A DNA stretch of 64,000 nt from Clostridium homopropionicum DSM 5847 (lineage in GTDB: Bacteria > Bacillota > Clostridia > Clostridiales > Clostridiaceae): positions 1 to 64,000 of the forward strand of contig NZ_LHUR01000022.1 of the NCBI RefSeq assembly GCF_001263795.1. The letters run 5' to 3'. Below are positions 49,757 to 59,944 of this stretch, piece after piece (within the stretch, counting starts at the first letter, position 1; each line of letters starts with the position of its first letter). Position numbers and translations under genes: made by a program. The notes below the pieces were generated by a model that was not told the DNA's origin, did no database searches, and saw nothing but the letters and a program-made list of their open reading frames with translations.

Positions 49757-51190
49757 CTATTTCTCCACCCTTGACATCAAGACAACACACTCAACATGCC
49801 CCGTCATAGGAAACATATCTACTGGCTGCACTTCTCTAACCTTATATCCTCTTTCCTCTAAAATTCCTAAATCTCTAGCAAGAGTACCTGTGTCGCAGGA
49901 AACATATACTATCTTGGAAGGTTTCATTTCTCCAATGGCATCAAGTAGGCTTTTCTCACAGCCCTTTCTCGGTGGGTCTACTACAACTACATCTGCCTTT
50001 ATGCCTTTATTTATAAGCTCTGGAATAACCTCTTCTGATTTTCCAACAATGAATTCTACATTGTCAATCTTATTCTCTTTTGCATTTAACTTAGCATTAT
50101 CAATTGCTTGTTCTATAATTTCTACTCCATATACCTTTTTAGCCTTTTGAGATAGGAATAGTGATATGGTTCCTGTTCCACAATAAGCATCAAATACTAT
50201 TTCATTTCCTGTTAGTCCGGCATACTCTAAGGCTTTATTGTAAAGCACTTCTGTTTGAATAGGGTTCACTTGGAAGAATGATAATGGAGAAATATTAAAC
50301 TTAAACTCACCTATGTAATCACTAATATTATCTTTTCCATATAAAGTTATATTTTTTTCTCCTAAGATTACATTAGTCTTTTTAACATTAATATTCTGAA
50401 CAATACTAGTTATTCCTTCAATATTATCTCTGATTAAATTTACAAATTCTTCTTTATTGGACAATTCCTTTTGCTTTGTAACTAGAACTACCATAACTTC
50501 TCCAGTTCTAAAGCCTTTTCTCACCATTATATGTCTTATGCTTCCAGTGTCCTTAATTTCATCATAAGCTTTTATATTGAACTTTTTCATCCATGTCTTT
50601 GTTAGCGCTGCTACCTTGTCAGCTACTTCGTCTTGAATATTACAAGTATCCATTCCTATAATCTCATGACTTCTTGCAGCATAAAACCCTACCTTTAGTT
50701 CTCCATTACTTTCTCCTACAGGCAGCTGTACTTTATTTCTATACCTATACGGCTCCTTCATGCCAATAGTGTCATGCAAAATAATCCCTTCTTCTTTATT
50801 AGGAACTGGCAGCTGGTCACTGGTTACTGGCAACTGGTTACTAACCTTAAGTTTACCTATCCTCTCAAGAGAATTCTTAACTCTATTTTTTTTAAATTCT
50901 AATTGACCTTCATAGCTCAAATGCTGGAGGCTGCATCCACCACATCTTTTGTAAATACTGCAAACAGGTTCTCTTCTTTCCTTAGAGGCTTCTATTACCT
51001 CTAAAAGTTTTCCAAAGGCAAAATTTTTCTTTACCTTAACTATTTTTATTTTTACTTTTTCTCCTATTAAGGCACCTTCTATAAATACTGCATAATCATT
51101 TATTCTAGCTACCCCTTCACCCTCATGTCCAAGACCAGTAATTTCTACAAGGTACTCTCCATTTTTCTCTATGGGTATAATCTTATCCAT
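49757..51190 (-). CDS. rlmD: 23S rRNA (uracil-C5)-methyltransferase, RlmD/TrmA family
   Basis: A 477-residue RNA m5U methyltransferase. A TRAM domain (about 1-70: [23 protein letters not shown]) is followed by an iron-sulfur motif, [10 protein letters not shown] (Cys77, 83, 86). The Rossmann core has [15 protein letters not shown] and [10 protein letters not shown], and the catalytic Cys is in [15 protein letters not shown]. Residues about 117-135 ([18 protein letters not shown]) are a low-complexity insert created by an in-frame repeat element. Clostridia carry several paralogues of this family, so the exact target uridine is not certain. It is the first chromosomal gene right of the element. 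Confidence 0.88.
   Translation of the reverse strand: MDKIIPIEKNGEYLVEITGLGHEGEGVARINDYAVFIEGALIGEKVKIKIVKVKKNFAFGKLLEVIEASKERREPVCSIYKRCGGCSLQHLSYEGQLEFKKNRVKNSLERIGKLKVSNQLPVTSDQLPVPNKEEGIILHDTIGMKEPYRYRNKVQLPVGESNGELKVGFYAARSHEIIGMDTCNIQDEVADKVAALTKTWMKKFNIKAYDEIKDTGSIRHIMVRKGFRTGEVMVVLVTKQKELSNKEEFVNLIRDNIEGITSIVQNINVKKTNVILGEKNITLYGKDNISDYIGEFKFNISPLSFFQVNPIQTEVLYNKALEYAGLTGNEIVFDAYCGTGTISLFLSQKAKKVYGVEIIEQAIDNAKLNAKENKIDNVEFIVGKSEEVIPELINKGIKADVVVVDPPRKGCEKSLLDAIGEMKPSKIVYVSCDTGTLARDLGILEERGYKVREVQPVDMFPMTGHVECVVLMSRVEK
50801..50843. repeat. TTACTGG-type repeat inserted in frame in rlmD
   Basis: On the plus strand this reads as tandem CTGGTCACTGGTTACTGGC-like units and encodes [13 protein letters not shown] on the minus strand. 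The same unit forms both arms of the intergenic palindrome at 52070-52143, so a dispersed repeat has entered the gene between the iron-sulfur and methyltransferase domains without breaking the frame. Confidence 0.7.
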
Positions 51191-51220
51191 TCATTTCTAC
51201 CTTTCATTAAGAAATTTTTA

Positions 51221-51925
51221 CTAATTTATAATTGTTATAATAAATTGATATATTATAGGAAGAAAAATTGCTGGTAATAAATTTGCTACTTTAATTTTTG
51301 TTGCATTTAACATATTTAAAGCTAGAGCAATAATTAAAAATCCTCCTATGGCAGTCATGTTATTAATTACGTCTGCAATTAATACTCCTTTTAAAGAGCT
51401 TGCGCATAATGTTATTAAGCCCTGATACACAAAAACTGATGCAGCTGAAAGTAATACTCCTATCCCTAGTGAAGAAGCAAATATTATAGAAGTAATTCCA
51501 TCTAAGACTGATTTTGCAAAAAGAGTCTTATGATTTCCTACTAATCCACTTTCAAGAGATCCTATAATTGCCATGGCTCCTATGCAAAACAAAAGACTAG
51601 CTGTAACAAATCCTTTAGATACTTGTCCGCCCTTATTGTTTAATTTTTTTTCTATATTATTGCCCAAGTTTTCTATTTTTTTATCAATATCTATCTTCTC
51701 ACCTACAACAGCTCCAATTACAGTTGAAATTATTATTACTAAAAAACTAGTAGAATCTAGCTTATCTGTTACTCCAATTATATTTGAAGCTCCAATGAAA
51801 AGCACACATAGTGCAAGACCATCCATTACATTTTTAGCAACCTTTTCACTTAAACCACCTTTTAAGAAAATTCCTAATGTTCCTCCAGCTAATATGGCTA
51901 GAGCGTTTACAATTGTGCCAAGCAT
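51221..51925 (-). CDS. DUF554 membrane protein
   Basis: A 234-residue integral membrane protein of the DUF554 (YdfK-like) family. It starts MLGTIVNALAILAGGTLGIFLKGGLSEKVAKNVMDGLALCVLFIGASNIIG, followed by LVIIISTVIGAVVGEKIDIDKKIENLGN and further hydrophobic stretches (FVTASLLFCIGAMAIIGSLESGL, AVSKS-like KSVLDGITSIIFASSLGIGVLLSA). About six or seven membrane helices are expected. Function is unknown; transport has been suggested for the family. It is followed by rlmD with a 30-base gap. Confidence 0.88.
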   Translation of the reverse strand: MLGTIVNALAILAGGTLGIFLKGGLSEKVAKNVMDGLALCVLFIGASNIIGVTDKLDSTSFLVIIISTVIGAVVGEKIDIDKKIENLGNNIEKKLNNKGGQVSKGFVTASLLFCIGAMAIIGSLESGLVGNHKTLFAKSVLDGITSIIFASSLGIGVLLSAASVFVYQGLITLCASSLKGVLIADVINNMTAIGGFLIIALALNMLNATKIKVANLLPAIFLPIIYQFIITIIN

Positions 51926-52069
51926 TATCTTGCTCCCCCCTATTTGAATCTTGTTATTCCTTTGTAAGTATAAAATTTCTAATATTAAGTAACATATCTA
52001 TTATAAACTCATATGTGATAAATATAAACTTTAATTTAAGATATAAGAATTTTATGAAGTAAAATTCTT

Positions 52070-52143
52070 AGTGACCAGTAACCAATTCCCAGTAACCAGT
52101 TTTATTAATTCTACTGGCAACTGGTCACCGGTTACTGGTTACT
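52070..52143. repeat. Palindromic REP-like repeat between DUF554 and pyk
   Basis: Two arms of about 31 bases built from CAGTAACCA / TGGTTACTG units (52070-52100 and 52112-52143) flank an 11-base AT-rich loop. The transcript would fold into a long imperfect hairpin. The unit recurs in rlmD at 50801-50843. The 486-bp gap (51926-52411) also contains the pyk terminator; the rest is AT-rich with no gene. Confidence 0.7.
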
Positions 52144-52181
52144 AAAGAAAAATGCGCCGTATTTTTCTTATATTTTCCAAC

Positions 52182-52209
52182 AAAAAAAGGCATCCCAAAT
52201 AAGGATGCA
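52182..52209 (-). terminator. Terminator downstream of pyk
   Basis: On the minus strand GCATCC-TTATTTG-GGATGC is a perfect 6-bp stem followed by CTTTTTTTG. It lies about 200 bases after the pyk stop and would end the pfkA-pyk transcript. Confidence 0.78.
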
Positions 52210-52411
52210 AAGAATGGAATCAGTTGCTTACAATATATTAAATTATTATAACCATTTCTATACAGTTTATACTAAAATTCTAAAAATAGCTATAATATTT
52301 TTATATTATACCATATCTAATTAAATTTTATAATACTTCTATTAGGTTTACATATCATTGTAACATATATTTAACATATTATCTATAGTTTATTAATTAT
52401 TTATGTATTTT

Positions 52412-54166
52412 CTAAACTATGTTTGCTCTTCCGCTGTAAACCACGCCTCTTACAACATCCATTGTAATAAAGGTACCTGTTTTGATGCTTTCAGTTGCTC
52501 CCCCAGCATTACAGATTATTGGAATTCCTCTTGAAAGGCATTCTATTGCCATATGAGATGTTAGTCCACCGCCTTCTGATACAATACCAGCCACTCTATC
52601 TAAAACTTCCATGTAGCCTTTATCTAAATTCTTTATTATTAATATGTCATCATTTTGAACTAAATCTGAAGCTTCTTCTGGACTTCTAAGTACTTTCGCT
52701 GTTCCAAAGCCTGGATAAGAACCAGCTCCCTTTCCTTGTACAAGAACGTCACCAACAATGTGAACCTTCATCATATTAGTAGTACCAGAATAATGTACAG
52801 GGATTCCAGCTGCCACTACAACTAAATCTCCATTTTTAACGTATCCTTCTTCCTTTGATCTATTAACGGATTCAAGAATCATCTCATCAGTTGATTCAAA
52901 TTTTCTTGCATCAATAGGGAATACTCCCCAATTAAGTGCTAATTTTCTTGCAACCTTTTCATTTGGTGTTACTGCAATAACAGGGCATTCTGGTCTGTAT
53001 TTAGAAACCATTTTAGCTGTATTTCCTGTTTGAGTTGCAGTAATTATTGCAGATGCATTAAGCTCCATAGCAGTTGTACAAGTAGCAAGGCTTATAGCAT
53101 TAGCAACATTTGAAAGAGCATTTTCCATTCTCTTGTTTAGTGCAGCTACATAATCAATTTTTTCTTCTGCTGTCTTTGCTATTTTTGACATAGTTTTAGC
53201 AGCTTCAATTGGATATTTTCCATTTGCAGACTCACCGCTTAACATTACTGCATCAGTGCCATCAAATATAGCATTTGCAACGTCTGATGCTTCTGCTCTT
53301 GTAGGTCTTGGATTTCTCATCATAGAATCAAGCATTTGAGTTGCTGTAATTACTGGTTTTCCCGCTTTATTACATTTTTCTATTATCATCTTTTGAGCTA
53401 TAGGCACTTGTTCTATAGGAATCTCAACTCCCATATCTCCTCTAGCTACCATAATACCATCAGAGAATTTAATGATTTCATCTATATTGTCTACGCCCTC
53501 TTGATTTTCAATCTTAGAGAAAATCAGAATGTCTCCACCACCGTTTTGCTCTAGAATCTTTCTTATAGCTAATACATCTGTTGCCTTTCTTATAAAAGAT
53601 GCTGCAACTAAATCTACCTCTTGCTGACATCCAAATACTAAATCTGACTCATCCTTTTCAGTTAATGCTGGTAAATTAATTTTAACATTAGGAACATTAA
53701 TTCCTTTTTTGCTTGATACTACTCCGCTATTTGCTACTCTGCAATGAATCTTGTTTCCTTCTATTTCTTCAACAGTAAGACCAACTAAACCATCGTCTAT
53801 TAAGATAGCATTTCCTATTTTAACGTCCTCATATAACTTATCATAAGTTATTGAACACTTAGTTTCATCTCCAATTACATCTTCACCGCAGATAATAGTA
53901 AATCTATTGCCTTCTTTTAATTCTACCTTATCAGCAAAATCTTTAGTTCTTATCTCTGGCCCTTTTGTATCCAACATTATAGCAATTGGCTTATTTAGCT
54001 CTGCTCTTAGCTTTTTAACCAATTTAATTCGCTCACCATGTTCTTCGTGACTTCCATGAGAAAAATTTAATCTTGCAGCATTCATTCCTGCTTTAATAAG
54101 TTCTGATAACACTTTTTCGTTATCACTTGTAGGTCCAATCGTAAATACCATTTTTGTTTTTTGCAT
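52412..54166 (-). CDS. pyk: Pyruvate kinase
   Basis: A 584-residue glycolytic enzyme converting phosphoenolpyruvate and ADP to pyruvate and ATP. Signatures include MQKTKMVFTIGPTSDN, ARLNFSHGSHEEH, IMLDTKGPEIRT, IFSKIENQEGVDNIDEII, DGIMVARGDMGVEIPIEQVP and ATQMLDSM. Residues about 485-584 form the extra C-terminal PEP-utilising swivel domain (GGGLTSHMAIECLSRGIPIICNAG) found in Bacillus and Clostridium enzymes. It follows pfkA by 27 bases, the classic clostridial pfk-pyk operon. Confidence 0.97.
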   Translation of the reverse strand: MQKTKMVFTIGPTSDNEKVLSELIKAGMNAARLNFSHGSHEEHGERIKLVKKLRAELNKPIAIMLDTKGPEIRTKDFADKVELKEGNRFTIICGEDVIGDETKCSITYDKLYEDVKIGNAILIDDGLVGLTVEEIEGNKIHCRVANSGVVSSKKGINVPNVKINLPALTEKDESDLVFGCQQEVDLVAASFIRKATDVLAIRKILEQNGGGDILIFSKIENQEGVDNIDEIIKFSDGIMVARGDMGVEIPIEQVPIAQKMIIEKCNKAGKPVITATQMLDSMMRNPRPTRAEASDVANAIFDGTDAVMLSGESANGKYPIEAAKTMSKIAKTAEEKIDYVAALNKRMENALSNVANAISLATCTTAMELNASAIITATQTGNTAKMVSKYRPECPVIAVTPNEKVARKLALNWGVFPIDARKFESTDEMILESVNRSKEEGYVKNGDLVVVAAGIPVHYSGTTNMMKVHIVGDVLVQGKGAGSYPGFGTAKVLRSPEEASDLVQNDDILIIKNLDKGYMEVLDRVAGIVSEGGGLTSHMAIECLSRGIPIICNAGGATESIKTGTFITMDVVRGVVYSGRANIV

Positions 54167-54193
54167 AAATTTGTCTCCTTTTATATTTAAAGA

Positions 54194-55153
54194 TTAATAA
54201 GAAAGTATATTAGCTATGTTATATAATTCTTCATTGAATTTACTTTCCATAGCCAATGCTTCTTCTATTTCAAAATCAACTACTTCATTTCCTCTTACTC
54301 CTACTACTCTAGAGGATTTCCCTTGTTCTAATAGTTCTACTGCTCTCGCACCAAGCCTTGAAGCTAGTATTCTGTCTGCAGCAGTAGGACTTCCTCCTCT
54401 TTGAATATGTCCAAGAACAGTAGCCCTGGTTTCAATACCAGTTACCTCTTGGATTTTTTTCTTCAAAGCCTGGGCTCCACCTACTCCTTCTGATAAAATT
54501 ATGAGATTATGGAGCTTACCTCTGTTTTTCCCTTCTAAGACCTTTCTGCATAATAGGTTCACATCGAACTCCTTCTCAGGAATTATAACACTTTCAGCTC
54601 CACCTGCTATTCCTGCAAAAAGAGCTATATCTCCACAATTTCTTCCCATAACTTCAACTATACTAACTCTTTCATGAGAAGATGAAGTATCTCTTAATTT
54701 ATTTATGGCATCTAATACTGTATTTAGTGCAGTATCAAAGCCTATTGTGTAGTCGGTATAGGCTAAATCATTATCTATGGTTCCCGGTAGACCGATGGTA
54801 TTTATTCCCATTTTCGAAAGCTCTCGAGCTCCTTTAAAGGAACCATCTCCTCCAATAACTACGAGTCCGTCTATTCCAAAAGCTTTCAAGATGTTTACGG
54901 CTTTTATTCTTCCAGCCTCAGTTTTGAATTCTTCACTTCTAGCGGTTCTTAATATAGTTCCACCTCTTTGAATAATATCTGCAACACTATAGCGTCCCAT
55001 TTCAAAAATCTCTCCATTTATGAGACCACTATATCCTCTTTGAACTCCCATTACCTTAAAACCTTTTTCTAAGCCGGTTCTAACTACCGCTCTAATAGCA
55101 GCATTCATTCCTGGAGCATCTCCACCACTTGTTAAAACTGCAATAGTTTTCAT
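54194..55153 (-). CDS. pfkA: 6-phosphofructokinase
   Basis: A 319-residue ATP-dependent phosphofructokinase that commits fructose 6-phosphate to glycolysis. It has [24 protein letters not shown], the ATP loop [12 protein letters not shown], the catalytic [43 protein letters not shown] and [24 protein letters not shown]. Length and motifs match the allosteric bacterial type. It is cotranscribed with pyk. The 290-bp gap upstream (to dnaE) is very AT-rich and holds no gene. Confidence 0.97.
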   Translation of the reverse strand: MKTIAVLTSGGDAPGMNAAIRAVVRTGLEKGFKVMGVQRGYSGLINGEIFEMGRYSVADIIQRGGTILRTARSEEFKTEAGRIKAVNILKAFGIDGLVVIGGDGSFKGARELSKMGINTIGLPGTIDNDLAYTDYTIGFDTALNTVLDAINKLRDTSSSHERVSIVEVMGRNCGDIALFAGIAGGAESVIIPEKEFDVNLLCRKVLEGKNRGKLHNLIILSEGVGGAQALKKKIQEVTGIETRATVLGHIQRGGSPTAADRILASRLGARAVELLEQGKSSRVVGVRGNEVVDFEIEEALAMESKFNEELYNIANILSY

Positions 55154-55443
55154 AATCTATTACCTCCTACAATTAAGGGACTTTTTTTATCCCATCAAAA
55201 CCTCATAGTTACTAGTTTTACATCGTAGTCTACTTTACGGATAGTATATCATTTTATATATAATTTTTCATATATTTTTTGAATTAAATATAAAAAATTT
55301 GATAATTATCACTATCTTCTTTATAGATATTTTGTTTACCTGCAAGATAAATATACTATAAATATTTTACTGTGCTCTATTACAATAATAAAAAAAGCCA
55401 TGCCCATAAGAGAATTCTTAAAAATCCCCTATAGACATAAGCT

Positions 55444-58400
55444 TTACAATAACTTTATGTTACTTTCTCCATATTTTTCTTTTAAATAAGCTAATAATTT
55501 TTCCTCATCACTTATCCAATAATCTCTTGATAAGAGAAATTTCTCTCTTTCTTGTTTAGTACATATATATACAGGTATATTTCCAGAATTCGAAAGAAAA
55601 ATAGATTTTAATTTTCTTATATTTGGTTTTACATCTTTATTACTTTCTACTAAAATATACAGCTTTTTACTTTTAAAATTTACAAGCTTCTCCATTCCAT
55701 CACAGATAATTTTTGCCTGCTCATCTTCCCTCTTTGTTACTCTTCCTCTTATTAATACAATTTCATCTTCAACTATAAGCTCTCTAAAAGAATCTAGTAT
55801 TTTAGGAAATATAATAACCTCTATAGTGCTGTACAAATCTTCTAACTTTATAAAAGCCATCATGCTATTATTTTTAGTTATTTTTCTAGTTGCCTCAGTT
55901 ATTATTCCTCCTAAGATAACTCTATCTCCATCCTTTATTTTAGAATTTTCCTCTTCTATATGCCTAGTTACTTCGTCAATAATGTCTTCTTCTAGAGATC
56001 CGTCACCAATAATATCAATGGTTTTTGCTGAGGTTTGTCTTTTTAAAGCTTCTTCATATTCCTCAAGAGGGTGTCCAGTTAAGTACAAGCCAGTCATTTC
56101 TTTTTCCATAGCTAGCTTATACTTTTTATCAAATTCCTTTATATCTGGGAATTTAATTTCTATTTCTTTAAATTCCTCTGTTAAAGTAGAAAATAAGCTT
56201 ACTTGCCCATCTATATTTTTCTTTCTTTGATTTGTTACCGAGTCTAATACTTTTTCATAAACTGCAAGCAACTTTGACCTATATACTCCAAAACAATCAA
56301 AGGCTCCAGCTTTTATAAGACTCTCCACCATTCTCTTGTTTATACTAACCGTATCAATCTTATTACAGAAGTCTACAAAAGAATTGAACTCACCTTTTTC
56401 TTCTCTAGCCTTAACTATACCATTTATGATGTTTTCTCCAACATTTTTTATAGCTGAAAGTCCAAAGCGAATTTTTCCCTTTTGCACTGTAAACTTGCCA
56501 TAACTTTTATTTATGTCTGGAGGCAGAGTATCTATTTCCATATCTTTAGCTGCTCTTACATATACAGCTACTTTGTCACTGTTTCCTCTTACGCTGTTTA
56601 GCATAGCTGCCATGAATTCAGTTGGATAATAGTATACTAGGTATGCTGTGTAGTAAGCTACAACAGCATAGGCAGCCGCATGGGATTTGTTAAAAGCATA
56701 TGAAGCAAAGTCCATCATCTGATCATAGATTTTATTTGCACTTTTTTCATCAATCCCATTTCTTAGGCATCCTGGTACTATTACATCTCCATTTTCATCT
56801 TCAATACCATAAATAAAGTTTGCTCTTTCTTTCTCCATTTCCTTATGTTTCTTTTTGGACATGGCACGTCTTACTAAATCACTTCTACCCATAGAATATC
56901 CTGCTAATGCCCTAACAATTTCCATAACCTGTTCTTGGTAAACCATTACTCCATAGGTAACATTTAGTATTTCTTCCAATTGAGGAGCATCATATTCTAC
57001 TTCATCAGGATTATTCTTGTTTCTAATGTACTTAGGAATTTCCGCCATAGGACCTGGTCTGTATAAACTTATGCCAGCTATTATATCTTCAAGACTCTCT
57101 GGCTTTAGTTCCTTCATAAAGCTAGTCATTCCCGGAGATTCTAGCTGAAACACTCCTACTGTCTTGCCTTTTCCAAGCATCCTATAAACTTCTTTATCCT
57201 CGAAATTAATTTTATCCAGATTAATTTCTGTACCAGTATCTTCTTTAATAAGCTCTATGGCATCTCTTATTACAGTTAAGGTTCTAAGTCCAAGAAAATC
57301 CATTTTTAGCAAACCAAGTTCTTCCAGTGTCGTCATAGTAAACTGAGTTACCACAGCCTCTTCATTTTTTGCAAGTGGAACATAATTCACTAAAGGTTGT
57401 GATGCTATAACTACACCAGCCGCATGGGTGGAGGTGTGTCTTGGAAGTCCCTCCAATGCTCTAGCTACATCAATTAAATCTCTAATTCTTTCATCTGTTT
57501 CATAAACCTCGTTTAGCTCTGGATTCATTTCCAATGCCTTGTCAAGGGTTATGCCAAGTACTGTTGGAACCATTTTAGCTATTCTGTCTACTTCAGCATA
57601 GGAGTAGTTCATAGCTCTACCTACGTCTCTTATACAAGCCCTTGGTGCCATGGTTCCAAAGGTAATTATTTGAGATACATTATCCTTGCCGTATTTTTCT
57701 ACTACATAGTCAATAACTTCTTGACGCCTTTCGTAGCAAAAGTCAGAATCAATCTATTATACCCTCTCTTTCAAGATACTTTAACACTAATTTATATAGT
57801 GGGTATAGACTATATCTTCACCTACCGTCCTTATCGGTTTAGGCTGCCCCGCTTCGAAGTAATTAAAAATATTACCCCTACGTGCCTTTGCACTAGTCGT
57901 TGAACCTTCCTCTCTTCAAGGCTTGGCTGCATGGTTTCCCAGTAGAGTCTGACTCACCTCAAATCCCTATGATTTTTACGGTCATGCCACCTTCACGCCT
58001 AGATTTCTCAATCTTACGTTGTGGTTCATAGGGCTCTCAGGGTATTCCAGCAATTCAGGGCTCTTTAAATACAGTATTTCTACTGTATACGACTAAGTTC
58101 TATTGTTATATAGTTGTATCATATAATTCAATAATATTATCCTTGTATTCATCTAGTTGGTATCTTTTCATCTTATTATCCTTTTCGTTAAAGTTTAATA
58201 AAATAAGTCACTATATAACAAAACATCTTAATCTGGCATAGAAATTCTTTCAGGATTTAAGAACATTTGTTATTATCCACAGGCTTTTTATCCTATGCTC
58301 TGGAGGTTTCCCTCATTTTCATCAGTTAGTCAATTCTAACTCAGATTGGACTATATCATTTTAATAAGAATTATATTTATATTATGCGATAAAAAGCAAA

Positions 58401-59751
58401 TAATATACGAACATATATTCTTATTAAATTGGGCACTCGTGGAGTGGATTATTACGTAGCTACTCACCACTCTAGTCTCTGAACCTTCCTGGTACTTTTA
58501 TGCTATTCCCAGACTTGGCTGCTGATTGGCATGCTGCGTATGCAGTTTAGCTTTCCAGCAATTCACCCAATTTAAAGAGCGCATCTTTTCACGCTCAAAT
58601 ATCAAGCTATACTTAATAGGGTCTACCTTAGTAATACCCAAAGTGTACGCTACAAGAGAACCTGCAGCAGAACCCCTGCCTGGACCTGTCATTATTCCTT
58701 TTTCCATGGAAAACCTGAAAAAGTCCCAAACTATAAGGAAATAATCTACATAGCCCATTTGATCAATAATCTCTAATTCATATTCAAGTCTTTCTTTTAA
58801 TTCTTCTGTTATGTCTTCATATCTTACAGAAAGCCCCTTGTAACATAGGTCTCTTAAATACTCAAAATGATCAATCCCCTCTTCAAGTGGGAACATTGGC
58901 AGCTTAGATTCATGAAATACATAATCAAAATTACATTGTTCAGCAATTTTAACTGTGTTCTCTAGTGCTTCTGGTACGTAAGAAAAAATCTCATTCATTT
59001 CTTCTGGAGATCTTAAGTAAAATTGCTCTGGTTCATATCTCATTCTGTTTTCTTCATCAACAGTTTTCCCTGTTTGAATACAAAGAAGTATATCATGAGA
59101 TCTAGAATCTTCTTTATTAATATAGTGAACATCGTTAGTTGCAACTAGTGGTATGTCTAGTTCCTTTGAAAGCTCTAAAAGCATTTCATTTACCTGAAGC
59201 TGCTCTTCTATTCCATGATACTGAAGCTCCAGATAAAAACCATCTTTAAAGGTTTCTTTATAAAACAAGGCAGCTTCTTTAGCTTTCTTATGGTTTCCAG
59301 CTCTTAAATTGTAAGAGACCTCTCCAGCAAGACATGCACTTAAAGCTATTAATCCTTCGCTGTGTTCTATTAAATACTCATGGTCAACCCTTGGCTTATA
59401 GTAAAATCCATCTATTGCAGCTTTTGAAACTATCTTCATGAGATTTTCATAACCCTTTTGGTTTTTTACTAATAGCACTAAATGATGATTTCTGTTTTCC
59501 ATGTCATTTTTTTTAATATCCATGGACTTTGATGCAACATATATTTCTGACCCAATGATAGGCTTAATGCCCAATTCCTTTGCCTTTTTATAAAAATCTA
59601 CACATCCATACATAGCTCCATGATCAGTTATGGCAAGGCTTTGCATCCCTAATTCCTTTGCTCTTGAAATTAACTTGCCTATTTTACCAGAACCATCTAA
59701 TAGACTGAACTCAGTATGCACATGGAGATGGACAAAGTTTATATTCTCCAA
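55444..59751 (-). CDS. dnaE: DNA polymerase III alpha subunit, split by two group I introns
   Basis: Three exons: 59751-58591 (387 codons), 58263-58231 (11 codons) and 57753-55444 (769 codons plus stop). Joined, they give 1,167 residues, a normal DnaE1 length. Exon 1 carries the PHP domain ([30 protein letters not shown]) and [32 protein letters not shown]. The micro-exon gives [11 protein letters not shown] and exon 3 starts [13 protein letters not shown], restoring the catalytic PDIDSDF. Exon 3 also has the palm/fingers, helix-hairpin-helix and OB domains. The start is TTG, with AAAGGAGG 7 bases upstream. Without splicing, both frames stop early inside the introns, so splicing is expected to be essential. 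Confidence 0.93.
57754..58230 (-). ncRNA. Group I intron 2 in dnaE
   Basis: A 477-nt intron read on the minus strand. The upstream exon ends in T (CCAGAT) and the intron ends in G (TATAATAG). Core sequences in order: P AATTGCTGGAA (58055-58045), Q AACCATGCAGCC (57936-57925), R GTTCAACGACTAGTGC (57905-57890), S AAGATATAGTCTAT (57818-57805). R and S can form P7 (GACTA with TAGTC). I could not identify a convincing P1 pairing. About 150 nt between the splice site and P hold a 21-codon open frame that looks like a decayed endonuclease gene. The intron interrupts dnaE between the two halves of PD|ID. Confidence 0.85.
58106..58171 (-). pseudogene. 21-codon open frame in intron 2, possible homing endonuclease remnant
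   Basis: It encodes [21 protein letters not shown] and has AAAGGA 8 bases before the ATG. The wording [11 protein letters not shown] resembles the start of DNA-binding helix-turn-helix segments in intron or recombinase proteins, but 21 residues are too few to classify. It is placed in a loop near the 5' end of intron 2, a usual place for homing genes. Confidence 0.35.
58231..58263 (-). other. dnaE: dnaE micro-exon (11 codons) between two group I introns
   Basis: The 33 bases encode [11 protein letters not shown] in the dnaE frame, exactly the residues missing between exon 1 (...SLIFER) and exon 3 ([10 protein letters not shown]). It is preceded by the terminal G of intron 1 and ends in the U needed for intron 2 splicing. 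Confidence 0.92.
58264..58590 (-). ncRNA. Group I intron 1 in dnaE
   Basis: A 327-nt intron with no sizeable reading frame. The exon ends AGCGT and the intron starts GAAAAGATGCGCT. GCGCT pairs with AGCGT to give a 5-bp P1 with the required U-G at the splice site. Core sequences: P AATTGCTGGAAAGC (58563-58550), Q AATCAGCAGCC (58527-58517), R GTTCAGAGACTAGA (58484-58471), S GATATAGTCC (58357-58348), with GACTA/TAGTC forming P7. The intron ends AATAACAAATG (terminal G). It interrupts dnaE after the codon for Arg in FER. Confidence 0.93.
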
Positions 59752-59944
59752 CTAATCTCCTCCTTTCCTCAATATTTATAGTTAAAAAGCATATTAACTT
59801 TAAATTCTTCAATATTTCTATAATACCACAATATAATGATTAGTAGAATTCTAATCTAATTTTAATCTTTCACTAATAAAGCTCTAATCTAGCTGCTTTA
59901 TTATAAAAACATAAAGTAAATTAAAAATAAATGGAGGAATTAAA

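Noticed and set aside
55388-55440. Terminator after dnaE
   Set aside because: The region is A/T-rich with only a weak AGAATTCT-centred stem; not convincing as an intrinsic terminator.
57754-58590. dnaE gap as an intein or a frameshifted pseudogene
   Set aside because: There is no open frame across either insert, so no intein. The two inserts carry group I core motifs, and their exact removal restores the frame, which random decay would not give.
57754-58590. Inserts as IStrons (group I intron plus IS605-type transposon)
   Set aside because: Neither insert has room for or traces of TnpA/TnpB genes; only a 21-codon frame is present. A small derivative cannot be excluded.
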